Positions 54,925 to 63,540 of a stretch of DNA of 64,000 nt are shown in pieces. How positions within the stretch are numbered: the stretch's first letter is position 1; each line of letters starts with the position of its first letter. The position numbers and the translations under genes are program-made. Location of the stretch: contig NZ_QMHQ01000001.1 in assembly GCF_003313325.1 (NCBI RefSeq), forward strand, positions 1,116,001-1,180,000, written 5' to 3'. This DNA comes from Pedobacter namyangjuensis. GTDB taxonomy: Bacteria > Bacteroidota > Bacteroidia > Sphingobacteriales > Sphingobacteriaceae. The notes below the pieces were generated by a model. It did no database searches. It had not been told where the DNA came from and worked only from the letters and a program-made list of their open reading frames with translations.

Positions 54925-55293
54925 ATGGTACAACAGGAATCACGATTAAACGTAGCCGATAATAGCGGCGCAAAACAAGTATTGGTTATCCGTGTACTTG
55001 GTGGAACTGGCAAAAGATATGCTTCAATAGGCGACAAAATTGTTGTTACTGTAAAAAGCGCTTTGCCATCTGGTAACATTAAAAAAGGAACAGTTTCTAA
55101 AGCAGTAGTAGTAAGAACCAAAAAAGAAATCAGACGTAAGGATGGTTCTTATATTCGTTTTGACGACAATGCAGCAGTATTGTTAAATGCACAAGACGAG
55201 CCACGTGGTACACGTATTTTTGGCCCGGTTGCGAGAGAACTGCGTGAAAAACAATTCATGAAAATTGTATCATTAGCACCGGAGGTATTATAA
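54925..55293 (+). CDS. rplN: 50S ribosomal protein L14
   Basis: A 122-residue L14 ([39 protein letters not shown]) at the subunit interface. A GGAGG lies at its 3' end, near the rplX start. Confidence 0.98.
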   Translation: MVQQESRLNVADNSGAKQVLVIRVLGGTGKRYASIGDKIVVTVKSALPSGNIKKGTVSKAVVVRTKKEIRRKDGSYIRFDDNAAVLLNAQDEPRGTRIFGPVARELREKQFMKIVSLAPEVL

Positions 55294-55294
55294 T

Positions 55295-55633
55295 ATGAAA
55301 AACAAAGTAACACAAGCCAAAATAAAAATCCGTAAAGGAGATTTAGTTAAGGTTATCGCTGGCGATTCAAAAGGCCAACAAGGTACAGTACAAGAAGTAA
55401 TTGTTGCCAAAAATAGAGTGGTTGTAGAAGGTGTAAACCTTGTTTCTAAGCACACTAAGCCAAATGCTGCAACACCTAACGGTGGTATAATTAAAAAAGA
55501 AGCTGCTCTTCATATTTCTAACGTTCAGTTAGTTGATCCAAAATCTGGTAAAACTACTCGTGTTGGTCGTAAATTAAACGCCGACGGAAAATTAGTTAGA
55601 GTTGCTAAAATATCAGGGGAGGAGATCAAATAA
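55295..55633 (+). CDS. rplX: 50S ribosomal protein L24
   Basis: A 112-residue L24 with a KOW motif ([20 protein letters not shown]). An assembly-initiation protein. The stop overlaps the rplE start (TAATG). Confidence 0.97.
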   Translation: MKNKVTQAKIKIRKGDLVKVIAGDSKGQQGTVQEVIVAKNRVVVEGVNLVSKHTKPNAATPNGGIIKKEAALHISNVQLVDPKSGKTTRVGRKLNADGKLVRVAKISGEEIK

Positions 55634-56199
55634 TGTCATACGTACCAAGATTAAAAAGTAAATATAAAGAGGAAATTGTAACTGCTCTTAAAGATAAGTT
55701 CAATTACAAAAGCGTAATGCAGGTTCCTAAATTGGAGAAAATTGCCATTAACCAAGGTGTTGGCCGTTATTCTGTAACAGATAAGAAAGTTATGGATAGC
55801 TCTATTTTGGAAATGTCGACCATCGCTGGTCAGCAAGCAGTAGGCGCAAAATCTAAAAAAGATATCTCAAACTTCAAATTACGTAAAGGTATGCCAGTAG
55901 GTGTAAGAGTAACTTTACGAGATAATAACATGTATGAGTTTTTAGATCGATTAATTTCCGTAGCTTTGCCGCGTATTAGAGATTTCAAAGGAATCAATGA
56001 TAAAGGATTTGATGGAAAAGGTAACTATACCTTAGGTATCACTGAGCAAATCATTTTCCCAGAGATCAACATCGATAAAATCAACAAGATTTTAGGTATG
56101 GATATTACATTTGTAACTTCTGCTACCAGTGATGTTGAAGCATTGGAACTTTTAAAACAATTTGGATTACCGTTTAAAAATCAAAAAACTGAGCAATAA
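55633..56199 (+). CDS. rplE: 50S ribosomal protein L5
   Basis: A 188-residue L5 ([55 protein letters not shown]), which binds 5S rRNA. It is coupled to rplX upstream and rpsN downstream by 1-base overlaps. Confidence 0.98.
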   Translation: MSYVPRLKSKYKEEIVTALKDKFNYKSVMQVPKLEKIAINQGVGRYSVTDKKVMDSSILEMSTIAGQQAVGAKSKKDISNFKLRKGMPVGVRVTLRDNNMYEFLDRLISVALPRIRDFKGINDKGFDGKGNYTLGITEQIIFPEINIDKINKILGMDITFVTSATSDVEALELLKQFGLPFKNQKTEQ

Positions 56200-56468
56200 T
56201 GGCAAGAGAAGGTGTAAAAGCACGCGAAGTTAAGCGCCAAAGATTGGTAGCTAAATTTGCAGATAAACGTGCAGCATTAAAAGCAGCTGGCGATTACGAA
56301 GGATTAGATAAGTTACCTAAAAACTCATCAGCAGTACGTTTGCACAACCGTTGTAAATTAACTGGCCGTCCTCGTGGATATATGCGTACTTTTGGTATCT
56401 CAAGGGTTACTTTTAGAGAAATGGCTCTAGCAGGTAAAATCCCAGGGGTAAGAAAAGCAAGCTGGTAA
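56199..56468 (+). CDS. rpsN: 30S ribosomal protein S14, zinc-free form
   Basis: An 89-residue S14 of the long type ([40 protein letters not shown]). Only one cysteine is present, so this is the C-minus form that needs no zinc. Confidence 0.97.
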   Translation: MAREGVKAREVKRQRLVAKFADKRAALKAAGDYEGLDKLPKNSSAVRLHNRCKLTGRPRGYMRTFGISRVTFREMALAGKIPGVRKASW

Positions 56469-56472
56469 TAAA

Positions 56473-56533
56473 GTTTTAAGTGTAAGTTATAAGTTGTAAG
56501 TATTCTTACGACTTATAACTTATTACGTATAAC
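56473..56533 (+). repeat. Simple-word palindrome between rpsN and rpsH
   Basis: The left arm (56479-56500) of AAGTTATAAGT words pairs with the right arm (56505-56525), AAGTTATAAGTTGTAAG against CTTACGACTTATAACTT, with one G.U pair. A partial further copy ends near 56533. No T run follows. Confidence 0.7.
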
Positions 56534-56550
56534 TCAAATTAGAATTTTAA

Positions 56551-56595
56551 CCGATAGCAGGTCCCAATGCCGGGTGGCAAACGGATACCACTATC
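56551..56595 (+). promoter_or_regulatory. Candidate structured leader of rpsH
   Basis: GATAG (56553-56557) pairs with CTATC (56591-56595), and CCC/GGG pairs in between. It lies 14 bases before the rpsH start, a place where S8 feedback sites could be expected, but no family match can be claimed. Confidence 0.35.
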
Positions 56596-56609
56596 ACAAA
56601 CAATAAATA

Positions 56610-57008
56610 ATGAATACAGATCCAATCGCAGATTATCTTACAAGAGTAAGAAATGCCATTAAGGCAAATCACAGAATTGTAGAGATTCCTGCATCAAACC
56701 TTAAAAAGGAAATTACTAAAGTACTTTTCGACAAAGGTTACATCGCAAACTACAAGTTTGAGGACACTAACGCTCAAGGCGTTATCAAAATTGCATTAAA
56801 ATACAATGCAATCACTAAAATCTCGGCAATCCGTACGTTAACTCGTATCAGCAAGCCAGGTTTAAGACAATACGCTGGTGTTGAAAACATGCCAAGAGTA
56901 TTAAATGGTTTAGGTATCGCAATCTTATCTACTTCTAAAGGTGTAATGACTGATAAAGAAGCAGCCAAATTGAACATTGGCGGTGAGGTATTGTGTCACG
57001 TTTATTAA
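56610..57008 (+). CDS. rpsH: 30S ribosomal protein S8
   Basis: A 132-residue S8 (MNTDPIADYLTRVRNAIKAN, LRQYAGVENMPRVLNGLGI, GGEVLCHVY). In many bacteria S8 is the feedback repressor of the spc operon. It is preceded by a palindrome and a possible leader fold. Confidence 0.98.
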   Translation: MNTDPIADYLTRVRNAIKANHRIVEIPASNLKKEITKVLFDKGYIANYKFEDTNAQGVIKIALKYNAITKISAIRTLTRISKPGLRQYAGVENMPRVLNGLGIAILSTSKGVMTDKEAAKLNIGGEVLCHVY

Positions 57009-57012
57009 TAAA

Positions 57013-57018
57013 GGGAGG
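57013..57018 (+). promoter_or_regulatory. Shine-Dalgarno sequence for rplF
   Basis: GGGAGG lies 8 bases before the rplF ATG, the second clear case in the cluster after rpsG. Confidence 0.65.
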
Positions 57019-57026
57019 ATAGCACA

Positions 57027-57584
57027 ATGTCAAGAATAGGAAAGAATCCAATTAACGTACCTGCAGGTGTTACTATTTCTGTAGCTAAAGATAATTTAGT
57101 TACTGTAAAAGGCCCTAAAGGAGAGTTAGTTCAAGCAGTAGATGCTGATATCACTGTAAGCCAAGAAGATGGCGTTTTAACTGTATCTCGTCCATCTGAT
57201 CAAAAAAGACATAAAGCTTTACACGGCTTATATCGTTCTTTGATCAATAATATGGTTGTTGGTGTAACAGAAGGTTTTAAAATAGAACAAGAATTAGTAG
57301 GTGTGGGTTACCGTGCTACTAACCAAGGTAATACTTTGGACTTGGTTTTAGGTTATTCTCACCACTATGTATTCCAATTGCCACAAGAGATCAAAGTTAC
57401 TACTACATCAGAAAAAGGTCAAACTCCTAAAATTATTTTAGAGAGTATTGATAAACAATTGATTGGTCAAGTAGCAGCGAAAATCCGTTCGTTACGTACT
57501 CCAGAGCCTTATAAAGGTAAAGGTATCAAGTTTGTTGGTGAAGTATTAAGAAGAAAAGCAGGTAAATCAGCTTCTAAAAAATAA
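57027..57584 (+). CDS. rplF: 50S ribosomal protein L6
   Basis: A 185-residue L6 ([59 protein letters not shown]). Two tandem alpha-beta domains of normal length. Preceded by a Shine-Dalgarno sequence. Confidence 0.98.
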   Translation: MSRIGKNPINVPAGVTISVAKDNLVTVKGPKGELVQAVDADITVSQEDGVLTVSRPSDQKRHKALHGLYRSLINNMVVGVTEGFKIEQELVGVGYRATNQGNTLDLVLGYSHHYVFQLPQEIKVTTTSEKGQTPKIILESIDKQLIGQVAAKIRSLRTPEPYKGKGIKFVGEVLRRKAGKSASKK

Positions 57585-57589
57585 TTAAA

Positions 57590-57943
57590 ATGGCAGGAAA
57601 AAAATTATCTCGTAGAGATCGTATTAAAAAAGGTATCAGAAAAAGACTTACTGGATCTGACAGCCGTCCACGTTTATCAGTTTTCAGAAGCAATAAAGGT
57701 ATTTATGCTCAAATCATCAATGATGTAACTGGTAGTACAATAGTTTCAGCATCATCTTTATCAAAAGATTTTAGTGCTAAAGGCAACAAGTCTGAGCAAT
57801 CTGTAGCTGTAGGTAAATTAGTTGCTGAAAAAGCAATTGCAGCAGGCGTGAAAGAAGTTGTTTTCGACAGAAATGGTTATTTATACCATGGACGCGTTAA
57901 ATCGTTGGCAGAAGGTGCTCGCGAGGCTGGTTTAGTATTTTAA
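57590..57943 (+). CDS. rplR: 50S ribosomal protein L18
   Basis: A 117-residue L18 ([40 protein letters not shown]), a 5S rRNA binder. It starts 5 bases after rplF. Confidence 0.98.
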   Translation: MAGKKLSRRDRIKKGIRKRLTGSDSRPRLSVFRSNKGIYAQIINDVTGSTIVSASSLSKDFSAKGNKSEQSVAVGKLVAEKAIAAGVKEVVFDRNGYLYHGRVKSLAEGAREAGLVF

Positions 57944-57960
57944 TCTAAGAAACAGGAAAG

Positions 57961-58479
57961 ATGTCAACTATTAATATAAAAAGAGTTAAAACTAGCGAAA
58001 TCGAATTAAAAGATCGCTTAGTTAGCATACAACGTGTTGCCAAAGTTACCAAAGGTGGTCGTACTTTTAGTTTCTCAGCCATTGTGGTTGTTGGAGACGA
58101 GGCAGGCGTTGTTGGTTTCGGATTAGGAAAAGCAAAAGAGGTTACTGAGGCTATTGCTAAAGGTATTGACGATGCAAAAAAGAACTTAGTTAAAGTTCCT
58201 ATTTTACATGGTACAGTTCCTCATGAGCAAATTGGTAAATTCTCTGGTGGTTTTGTTCTAATTAAACCAGCAGCTGTAGGTACCGGTGTAATTGCTGGTG
58301 GTGCAATGCGTGCAGTATTAGAGAGTGCAGGTATCCATAACGTACTTGCAAAGTCAAAAGGTTCATCAAATCCGCACAACGTGGTAAAAGCAACTGTAGA
58401 TGCTTTAACTAAAATGCGTGATGCTTATACAGTAGCACAGCACCGTGGTGTAGATTTAAACAAAGTTTTTAACGGATAA
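57961..58479 (+). CDS. rpsE: 30S ribosomal protein S5
   Basis: A 172-residue S5 ([60 protein letters not shown]). It acts in decoding fidelity. No unusual residue was noted. Confidence 0.98.
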   Translation: MSTINIKRVKTSEIELKDRLVSIQRVAKVTKGGRTFSFSAIVVVGDEAGVVGFGLGKAKEVTEAIAKGIDDAKKNLVKVPILHGTVPHEQIGKFSGGFVLIKPAAVGTGVIAGGAMRAVLESAGIHNVLAKSKGSSNPHNVVKATVDALTKMRDAYTVAQHRGVDLNKVFNG

Positions 58480-58483
58480 TATC

Positions 58484-58663
58484 ATGGCTAAAATTAAAAT
58501 TACCCAAGTAAAAAGCATTATCGATAGAAGCGAACGCCAAAAAAGAACAATGCAAGCTTTAGGTTTAACTAAATTAAACCAGAGTGTAGAAGTTGAGGCT
58601 AATGCTGCCATTATTGGGATGGTAAGAAAAGTTAATCACTTAGTAGCTATCGAAGCTATATAA
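58484..58663 (+). CDS. rpmD: 50S ribosomal protein L30
   Basis: A 59-residue L30 (MAKIKITQVKSIIDRSERQK, MVRKVNHLVAIEAI) located by translation between rpsE and rplO. The ATG is 4 bases after the rpsE stop. A terminator-like hairpin follows. Confidence 0.96.
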   Translation: MAKIKITQVKSIIDRSERQKRTMQALGLTKLNQSVEVEANAAIIGMVRKVNHLVAIEAI

Positions 58664-58671
58664 TTATTACT

Positions 58672-58715
58672 AAAATCTGTTTAAGCCTTTGTTGCGCTTA
58701 AGCAGATTTTTATTT
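58672..58715 (+). terminator. Terminator-like hairpin between rpmD and rplO
   Basis: 15-base arms (58672-58686 and 58696-58710) pair fully with one G.U. They are followed by TTTTATTTGTTT, a moderate T tract. It may act as an attenuator within the cluster. Confidence 0.7.
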
Positions 58716-58722
58716 GTTTATC

Positions 58723-58754
58723 GTTGTCCCTGATTAGTGAAAGCGAAGGGCAAC
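58723..58754 (+). promoter_or_regulatory. Second hairpin upstream of rplO
   Basis: GTTGTCCCT (58723-58731) pairs with AGGGCAAC (58747-58754) with one bulged T. It lies 14 bases before the rplO start and just after the terminator-like stem. Confidence 0.45.
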
Positions 58755-58768
58755 ACAAAAAGTTTAAA

Positions 58769-59215
58769 ATGAACTTAAGTAATTTAAAACCTGCAAAAGG
58801 GTCTGTAAAAAAAGTAAAAAGAATTGGTCGTGGTCAAGGTTCTGGTCGTGGTGGTACATCTACTCGTGGTCATAAAGGAGCTGGCTCACGTTCTGGTCAC
58901 TCAACAAAAATTGGTTTTGAAGGTGGTCAAATGCCTTTACAACGTCGTGTGCCTAAGGTTGGTTTCAAGCCAATTAACCGCACAGAATATGTTGGTGTTA
59001 ACTTAGATGTTTTACAAAACTTAGCAGAAAAGTTTAACTTAACAAGTATTGATTTTGCTGCTATCCAAGCACACGGTTTAGCTTCTAAAAACGACTTAGT
59101 AAAAATCTTAGGTCGTGGTGAAGTTAAAGCTAAATTAGAAGTTACTGCTCATGCTTTTTCTGCAACTGCACAGAAAGCAATCGAAGCTGCTGGTGGCTCA
59201 ATCGTAAAATTGTAA
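58769..59215 (+). CDS. rplO: 50S ribosomal protein L15
   Basis: A 148-residue L15 (MNLSNLKPAKGSVKKVKRIG, GRGGTSTRGHKGAGSRSGH, GFEGGQMPLQRRVPK). The ATG at 58769 gives the conserved start; an upstream start inside the hairpin at 58724 is rejected. secY follows after 3 bases. Confidence 0.97.
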   Translation: MNLSNLKPAKGSVKKVKRIGRGQGSGRGGTSTRGHKGAGSRSGHSTKIGFEGGQMPLQRRVPKVGFKPINRTEYVGVNLDVLQNLAEKFNLTSIDFAAIQAHGLASKNDLVKILGRGEVKAKLEVTAHAFSATAQKAIEAAGGSIVKL

Positions 59216-59218
59216 TTA

Positions 59219-60562
59219 ATGAAGAAGCTATTTACTACTTTAAGTAATATTTGGAAAATAGAAGAATTAAAAACGCGTATTTTATTTACGCTGATGATTC
59301 TTGTTATTTACAGGTTCGTTTGTCAGGTGGTACTACCAGGTGTAGACCCCACTCAATTATCTACTGCTGAAAAGACTGGTATTTTAGGGTTGTTGGATAT
59401 GTTTGCAGGTGGTGCTTTTTCGAAAGTATCAATTGTAGCATTAGGTGTAATGCCATATATCTCGGCCTCTATTGTAGTTCAGTTATTAGGCATAGCAGTG
59501 CCTACTTTCCAAAAAATGCAAAAAGAAGGAGAGAGCGGAAGAAAAAAACTAACTCAGATTACTCGTTACTTAACGGTAGCTATTACTGCTGTACAAGCAG
59601 TTGGTTATGTTAAAACACAAGTTCCTGATGCGGCTATTACAATAGATCATACTACTTTTTACATTTTATCAGGTTTTGTTTTAACTGCAGGTACATTATT
59701 TGTAATGTGGTTGGGCGAGAAAATAACTGATAAAGGTATTGGTAATGGTACCTCTTTAATTATTATGGTGGGTATTATTGCTCGTTTACCAATGGCTTTG
59801 CAGCAAGAAGTTGCTTCTAAGTTTTCTGGTAACGATGGTGGTTTTATCATGATTGTACTTGAAGTTGTAGCTTTACTTGCTGTTATCATGTTCACTATCC
59901 TTATTGTGCAAGGTGTACGTAAAGTGCCTGTACAATATGCTAAGAGAATTGTCGGCAACAGACAAGTTGGTGGTGTTAGACAATATATTCCGTTAAAAGT
60001 AAATGCTGCTGGTGTAATGCCAATCATCTTTGCTCAGGCTTTAATGTTTATTCCCAATGCTTTAATTGGAATGTTCCCAGAGAAGTTAACAAATAGCTGG
60101 TTACACAATTATACAGAAATTACATCTTTAACATACAACCTAACGTTTGCGTTTTTAATTATCGCTTTTACATTCTTTTATACTGCGATAACCGTAAATC
60201 CAACACAAATGTCTGATGATATGAAAAAGAATGGTGGTTTTATTCCAGGTATTAAACCAGGTTTAGCAACTTCTTCTTTTATTGATGATGTTATTTCTAA
60301 GATTACTTTCCCAGGATCGTTATTCTTAGCATTGATAGCAATCTTGCCTTCATTTGCAGTAAAGGTTGGAATTCAACAAGAGTTTGCCCATTTCTTTGGT
60401 GGTACATCATTGTTGATTTTAGTAGGCGTTGTGTTAGATACTTTACAACAAATTGAAAGTTATCTGTTAATGCGTCACTATGATGGTTTAATGAAAACTG
60501 GTAGAGTTACTGGTCGTTCTGGAATTCCAGCGGCAGGAGCTACTAGTGGATCTCCATTATAA
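59219..60562 (+). CDS. secY: Preprotein translocase subunit SecY
   Basis: SecY forms the protein-conducting channel of the inner membrane. The 447-residue protein has ten membrane segments and family motifs (ALGVMPYISASIVVQLLGIA, YFI-like GIGNGTSLIIMVGIIA, GGFIPGIKPG). Length is normal. A strong terminator follows, so it ends one transcript. Confidence 0.98.
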   Translation: MKKLFTTLSNIWKIEELKTRILFTLMILVIYRFVCQVVLPGVDPTQLSTAEKTGILGLLDMFAGGAFSKVSIVALGVMPYISASIVVQLLGIAVPTFQKMQKEGESGRKKLTQITRYLTVAITAVQAVGYVKTQVPDAAITIDHTTFYILSGFVLTAGTLFVMWLGEKITDKGIGNGTSLIIMVGIIARLPMALQQEVASKFSGNDGGFIMIVLEVVALLAVIMFTILIVQGVRKVPVQYAKRIVGNRQVGGVRQYIPLKVNAAGVMPIIFAQALMFIPNALIGMFPEKLTNSWLHNYTEITSLTYNLTFAFLIIAFTFFYTAITVNPTQMSDDMKKNGGFIPGIKPGLATSSFIDDVISKITFPGSLFLALIAILPSFAVKVGIQQEFAHFFGGTSLLILVGVVLDTLQQIESYLLMRHYDGLMKTGRVTGRSGIPAAGATSGSPL

Positions 60563-60576
60563 TATAAAAGGTTATT

Positions 60577-60615
60577 ATTAGATGGTAGTTTAAGCGCTAC
60601 CATCTAATTTTTTTT
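60577..60615 (+). terminator. Strong intrinsic terminator between secY and map
   Basis: A perfect 12-bp stem ATTAGATGGTAG/CTACCATCTAAT (60577-60588, 60597-60608) with an 8-base loop is followed by eight T. It should end most transcripts coming from secY. Confidence 0.93.
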
Positions 60616-60637
60616 CTACGGTCGGAATAAGACTAAC

Positions 60638-61423
60638 ATGTCGAAAATTTATTATAAGTCTCCAGAAGAGATTGAATTAATAAGGGAAAGTTCTTTACTC
60701 GTTTCAAAAACATTGGCAGAAGTTGCTAAATTAATTGGCCCGGGTGTTACAACAATTGCTTTAGATAAACTAGCATACGAATTTATTAAAGATCACGGTG
60801 CAATACCGGCATTTTTAAATTATGGAGGTTTCCCTAATTCATTGTGCATCTCGCCTAACGAACAAGTAGTACATGGTATTCCGAACGACTATGTGATCAA
60901 AGAAGGAGATTTAATCTCGGTAGATTGTGGTGTGATAAAAAATAATTTCTTTGGAGATTCTGCCTATACATTTGCAATTGGAGAGATCAGTGAAGAAAGT
61001 AGAAAGCTGAGCGAAGTTACCCAAACGTGTTTAAACTTAGCAATTGAAAAAGCGGTAGTTGGTATGAGGATCGGTGATATCGGTTTTGCAGTACAAGAAC
61101 ACGCGGAAAGCAATGGCTTTGGCGTAGTTAGGGAATTAGTTGGACATGGGGTTGGTGTTCAACTTCACGAGAAACCAGAAGTGCCTAATTATGGAAAACG
61201 TGGAAATGGGTTAAAGTTAGAGGAAGGAATGGTAATAGCCATCGAACCTATGATTAATGCCGGCGTTGCTGGTGTTAAATTTTGGTCAGACGGCTGGACA
61301 GTTACAACTAAAGACAATAAACCATCGGCACATTTCGAACATACAGTAGCTGTAAAAAAGGGCAAAGCAGATGTTTTATCCACCTTTTCGCTGATAGAGA
61401 AAGTTTTAGCAGAAAAAAAATAA
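60638..61423 (+). CDS. map: Type I methionine aminopeptidase
   Basis: Removes N-terminal methionine from new proteins. The 261-residue enzyme has the metal ligands in SVDCGV, FFGDSAYTF, LVGHGVG, AIEPMIN and HFEHTVAV, and the histidine in VVHGIPND. It lacks the N-terminal extension of longer forms. It is preceded by a terminator, so it needs its own promoter or read-through; none is clear. Confidence 0.97.
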   Translation: MSKIYYKSPEEIELIRESSLLVSKTLAEVAKLIGPGVTTIALDKLAYEFIKDHGAIPAFLNYGGFPNSLCISPNEQVVHGIPNDYVIKEGDLISVDCGVIKNNFFGDSAYTFAIGEISEESRKLSEVTQTCLNLAIEKAVVGMRIGDIGFAVQEHAESNGFGVVRELVGHGVGVQLHEKPEVPNYGKRGNGLKLEEGMVIAIEPMINAGVAGVKFWSDGWTVTTKDNKPSAHFEHTVAVKKGKADVLSTFSLIEKVLAEKK

Positions 61424-61442
61424 AAAAACAAAAATTTTTATT

Positions 61443-61450
61443 TAATTTTG
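61443..61450 (+). promoter_or_regulatory. Predicted -7 box of infA
   Basis: TAATTTTG matches TAnnTTTG, 45 bases before infA. No TTG is found at the usual -33 distance, so the promoter may be weak or depend on the A/T-rich upstream DNA. Confidence 0.5.
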
Positions 61451-61494
61451 CAACCCTGATTAATAACAGCTAATTAAGTAAAAATCAATATTAT

Positions 61495-61713
61495 ATGGCT
61501 AAACAAGCCTCAATTGAGCAAGACGGAGTAATAAGAGAGGCATTATCTAACGCTATGTTTAGAGTTGAGTTAGAAAATGGTCACGAAATTATTGCGCATA
61601 TTTCGGGAAAAATGAGGATGCACTACATCAAAATTCTTCCTGGTGATAAAGTAAAACTGGAGATGTCGCCTTACGATTTAACAAAAGGGCGCATTACTTA
61701 TAGATACAAATAA
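61495..61713 (+). CDS. infA: Translation initiation factor IF-1
   Basis: A 72-residue IF-1 of the S1/OB fold ([39 protein letters not shown]). It binds the A site during initiation. rpmJ follows directly. Confidence 0.98.
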   Translation: MAKQASIEQDGVIREALSNAMFRVELENGHEIIAHISGKMRMHYIKILPGDKVKLEMSPYDLTKGRITYRYK

Positions 61714-61714
61714 A

Positions 61715-61831
61715 ATGAAAGTTAGATCATCAATTAAAAAACGTAGCGCTGATTGTAAGATTATTCGCCGTAAAGGTAAACTTTACGTTATTAACAAGAA
61801 AAATCCTAAATACAAACAACGTCAAGGGTAA
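61715..61831 (+). CDS. rpmJ: 50S ribosomal protein L36
   Basis: A 38-residue L36 ([20 protein letters not shown], ending YKQRQG) found by translation. It has a single cysteine, so this is the zinc-free form. It begins 1 base after the infA stop. Confidence 0.96.
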   Translation: MKVRSSIKKRSADCKIIRRKGKLYVINKKNPKYKQRQG

Positions 61832-61843
61832 TTAGAAAATATT

Positions 61844-61883
61844 GTAATGTACCGTACAACGGTGGCCCGCCGTTCGGAATTAC
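61844..61883 (+). promoter_or_regulatory. Nested stem-loop between rpmJ and rpsM
   Basis: Three stems are stacked: GTAAT/ATTAC (61844-61848, 61879-61883), CCG/CGG (61852-61854, 61875-61877) and AACGG/CCGTT (61858-61862, 61870-61874). It lies 18 bases before rpsM and lacks a T run, so it looks like a protein-binding leader. Confidence 0.5.
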
Positions 61884-61901
61884 TTAAAAAAGCAAATAAA
61901 T

Positions 61902-62279
61902 ATGGCAAGGATTTCAGGTATTGATTTACCAAGAAACAAAAGAGGAGAGATTGGTCTAACTTATATCTACGGAATAGGTAAGACTACTGCACAACGTATT
62001 TTAACTACTGCAGGTATCGATCTTAACAAAAAAGTACAAGATTGGTCTGATGATGAGTTATCGGCTATTCGTACAATGATTAACGATGAGATTAAAGTAG
62101 AAGGTGCTTTACGCTCTGAAGTTCAATTAAACATTAAGCGTTTAATGGATATTGGTTGTTACCGTGGTTTACGCCATAGAAAAGGTTTGCCTGTTCGTGG
62201 TCAACGTACAAAAAACAACTCTCGTACCCGTAAAGGAAAGAGAAAAACAGTTGCTAACAAGAAAAAAGCTAGTAAATAG
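61902..62279 (+). CDS. rpsM: 30S ribosomal protein S13
   Basis: A 125-residue S13 ([40 protein letters not shown]) with a lysine-rich tail. A 30S head protein at the subunit interface. Confidence 0.98.
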   Translation: MARISGIDLPRNKRGEIGLTYIYGIGKTTAQRILTTAGIDLNKKVQDWSDDELSAIRTMINDEIKVEGALRSEVQLNIKRLMDIGCYRGLRHRKGLPVRGQRTKNNSRTRKGKRKTVANKKKASK

Positions 62280-62396
62280 TAATTGATAAGCAGTTCCTTC
62301 ATCACGGGATTTGCTTGGAATAAAATAAATTAAATTAGTTAATGGGTCCGGGTTATTCGCTAATCCAGTAATTCATTAATCTATAATTAAAGCAAA

Positions 62397-62786
62397 ATGG
62401 CTAAAAGTAAAAAAGTTACCAAAAAACGTATCGTTGTAATCGAACCTGTAGGTCAGGCACACATCAACGCTACGTTCAACAACATCATTGTTACTTTAAC
62501 AAACAACAATGGTCAAACAATCTCATGGTCTTCAGCTGGTAAAATGGGTTTTAAAGGTTCTAAAAAGAACACTCCATATGCTGCTGGTCAGGCTTCATCA
62601 GATTGCGCTAAAGTAGCATTTGACTTAGGTTTACGTAAAGTTGAAGTATTTGTTAAAGGTCCAGGTTCAGGCCGTGAGTCTGCAATCAGAACTTTACAAG
62701 TTGCAGGTATAGAGGTATTGTCTATTAAAGACATCACTCCACTTCCTCACAACGGATGTCGTCCACCAAAGAAAAGAAGAGTTTAA
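62397..62786 (+). CDS. rpsK: 30S ribosomal protein S11
   Basis: A 129-residue S11 ([51 protein letters not shown]). Preceded by a 117-base spacer with only weak inverted repeats. Confidence 0.98.
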   Translation: MAKSKKVTKKRIVVIEPVGQAHINATFNNIIVTLTNNNGQTISWSSAGKMGFKGSKKNTPYAAGQASSDCAKVAFDLGLRKVEVFVKGPGSGRESAIRTLQVAGIEVLSIKDITPLPHNGCRPPKKRRV

Positions 62787-62855
62787 TTATTTATTTTTTA
62801 AAGCTAAGAGTCACCCGATTAAAGTTGGGATGATACTTTAAAATCAAAACAAAAC

Positions 62856-63464
62856 ATGGCAAGATATACCGGACCAAAGTCCAAAATCGCCCGTAAATTC
62901 AGAGAGCCAATTTTCGGCCCTGATAAAGTATTAGACAGAAAAAACTACCCTCCAGGCCAACATGGTGCTTCTAAAAGAAGAGGTAAGCAATCTGAGTACG
63001 CTGTACAGTTAATGGAAAAACAAAAGGTAAAATACACTTACGGTGTATTAGAAAAACAATTCCGTAACTTGTTTACTAAAGCTTCTGCACGTGAAGGTAT
63101 CACTGGTGATAACTTATTACAATTATTAGAAGCTCGTTTAGACAATACAGTATACAGATTAGGTATTGCTCCAACTCGTTCAGGTGCACGCCAATTGGTT
63201 AGCCATAAACACGTAACTGTAAACGGCGAGGTTGTAAATATTCCATCATATCAGTTAAGAGCTGGTGATGTTGTAGCTGTACGTGATAAATCTAAATCTT
63301 TAGAAGCTATCACTAACTCAGTAGCAGGAAGAACGATCAACAAATTTGGTTGGTTAGATTGGAATGCGAGCGAATTGTCAGGTAAGTTTTTAGCTTATCC
63401 TCAACGCGATGAGATCCCAGAAAACATTAAAGAGAACCTTATAGTAGAGTTATACTCTAAGTAA
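62856..63464 (+). CDS. rpsD: 30S ribosomal protein S4
   Basis: A 202-residue S4 ([40 protein letters not shown]). Zinc-free type. S4 is the alpha-operon repressor in many bacteria. A terminator-like palindrome follows. Confidence 0.98.
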   Translation: MARYTGPKSKIARKFREPIFGPDKVLDRKNYPPGQHGASKRRGKQSEYAVQLMEKQKVKYTYGVLEKQFRNLFTKASAREGITGDNLLQLLEARLDNTVYRLGIAPTRSGARQLVSHKHVTVNGEVVNIPSYQLRAGDVVAVRDKSKSLEAITNSVAGRTINKFGWLDWNASELSGKFLAYPQRDEIPENIKENLIVELYSK

Positions 63465-63472
63465 TAATCTTA

Positions 63473-63501
63473 GTTAAAGCCTTTAAGGCTTTAACTTTTT
63501 T
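63473..63501 (+). terminator. Terminator-like palindrome between rpsD and rpoA
   Basis: GTTAAAGCCTT (63473-63483) and AAGGCTTTAAC (63485-63495) are complementary and are followed by TTTTTT. It may limit transcription into rpoA. Confidence 0.75.
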
Positions 63502-63540
63502 ACGTTACACAACATTAATAACGATCTAAAAACATTATAA

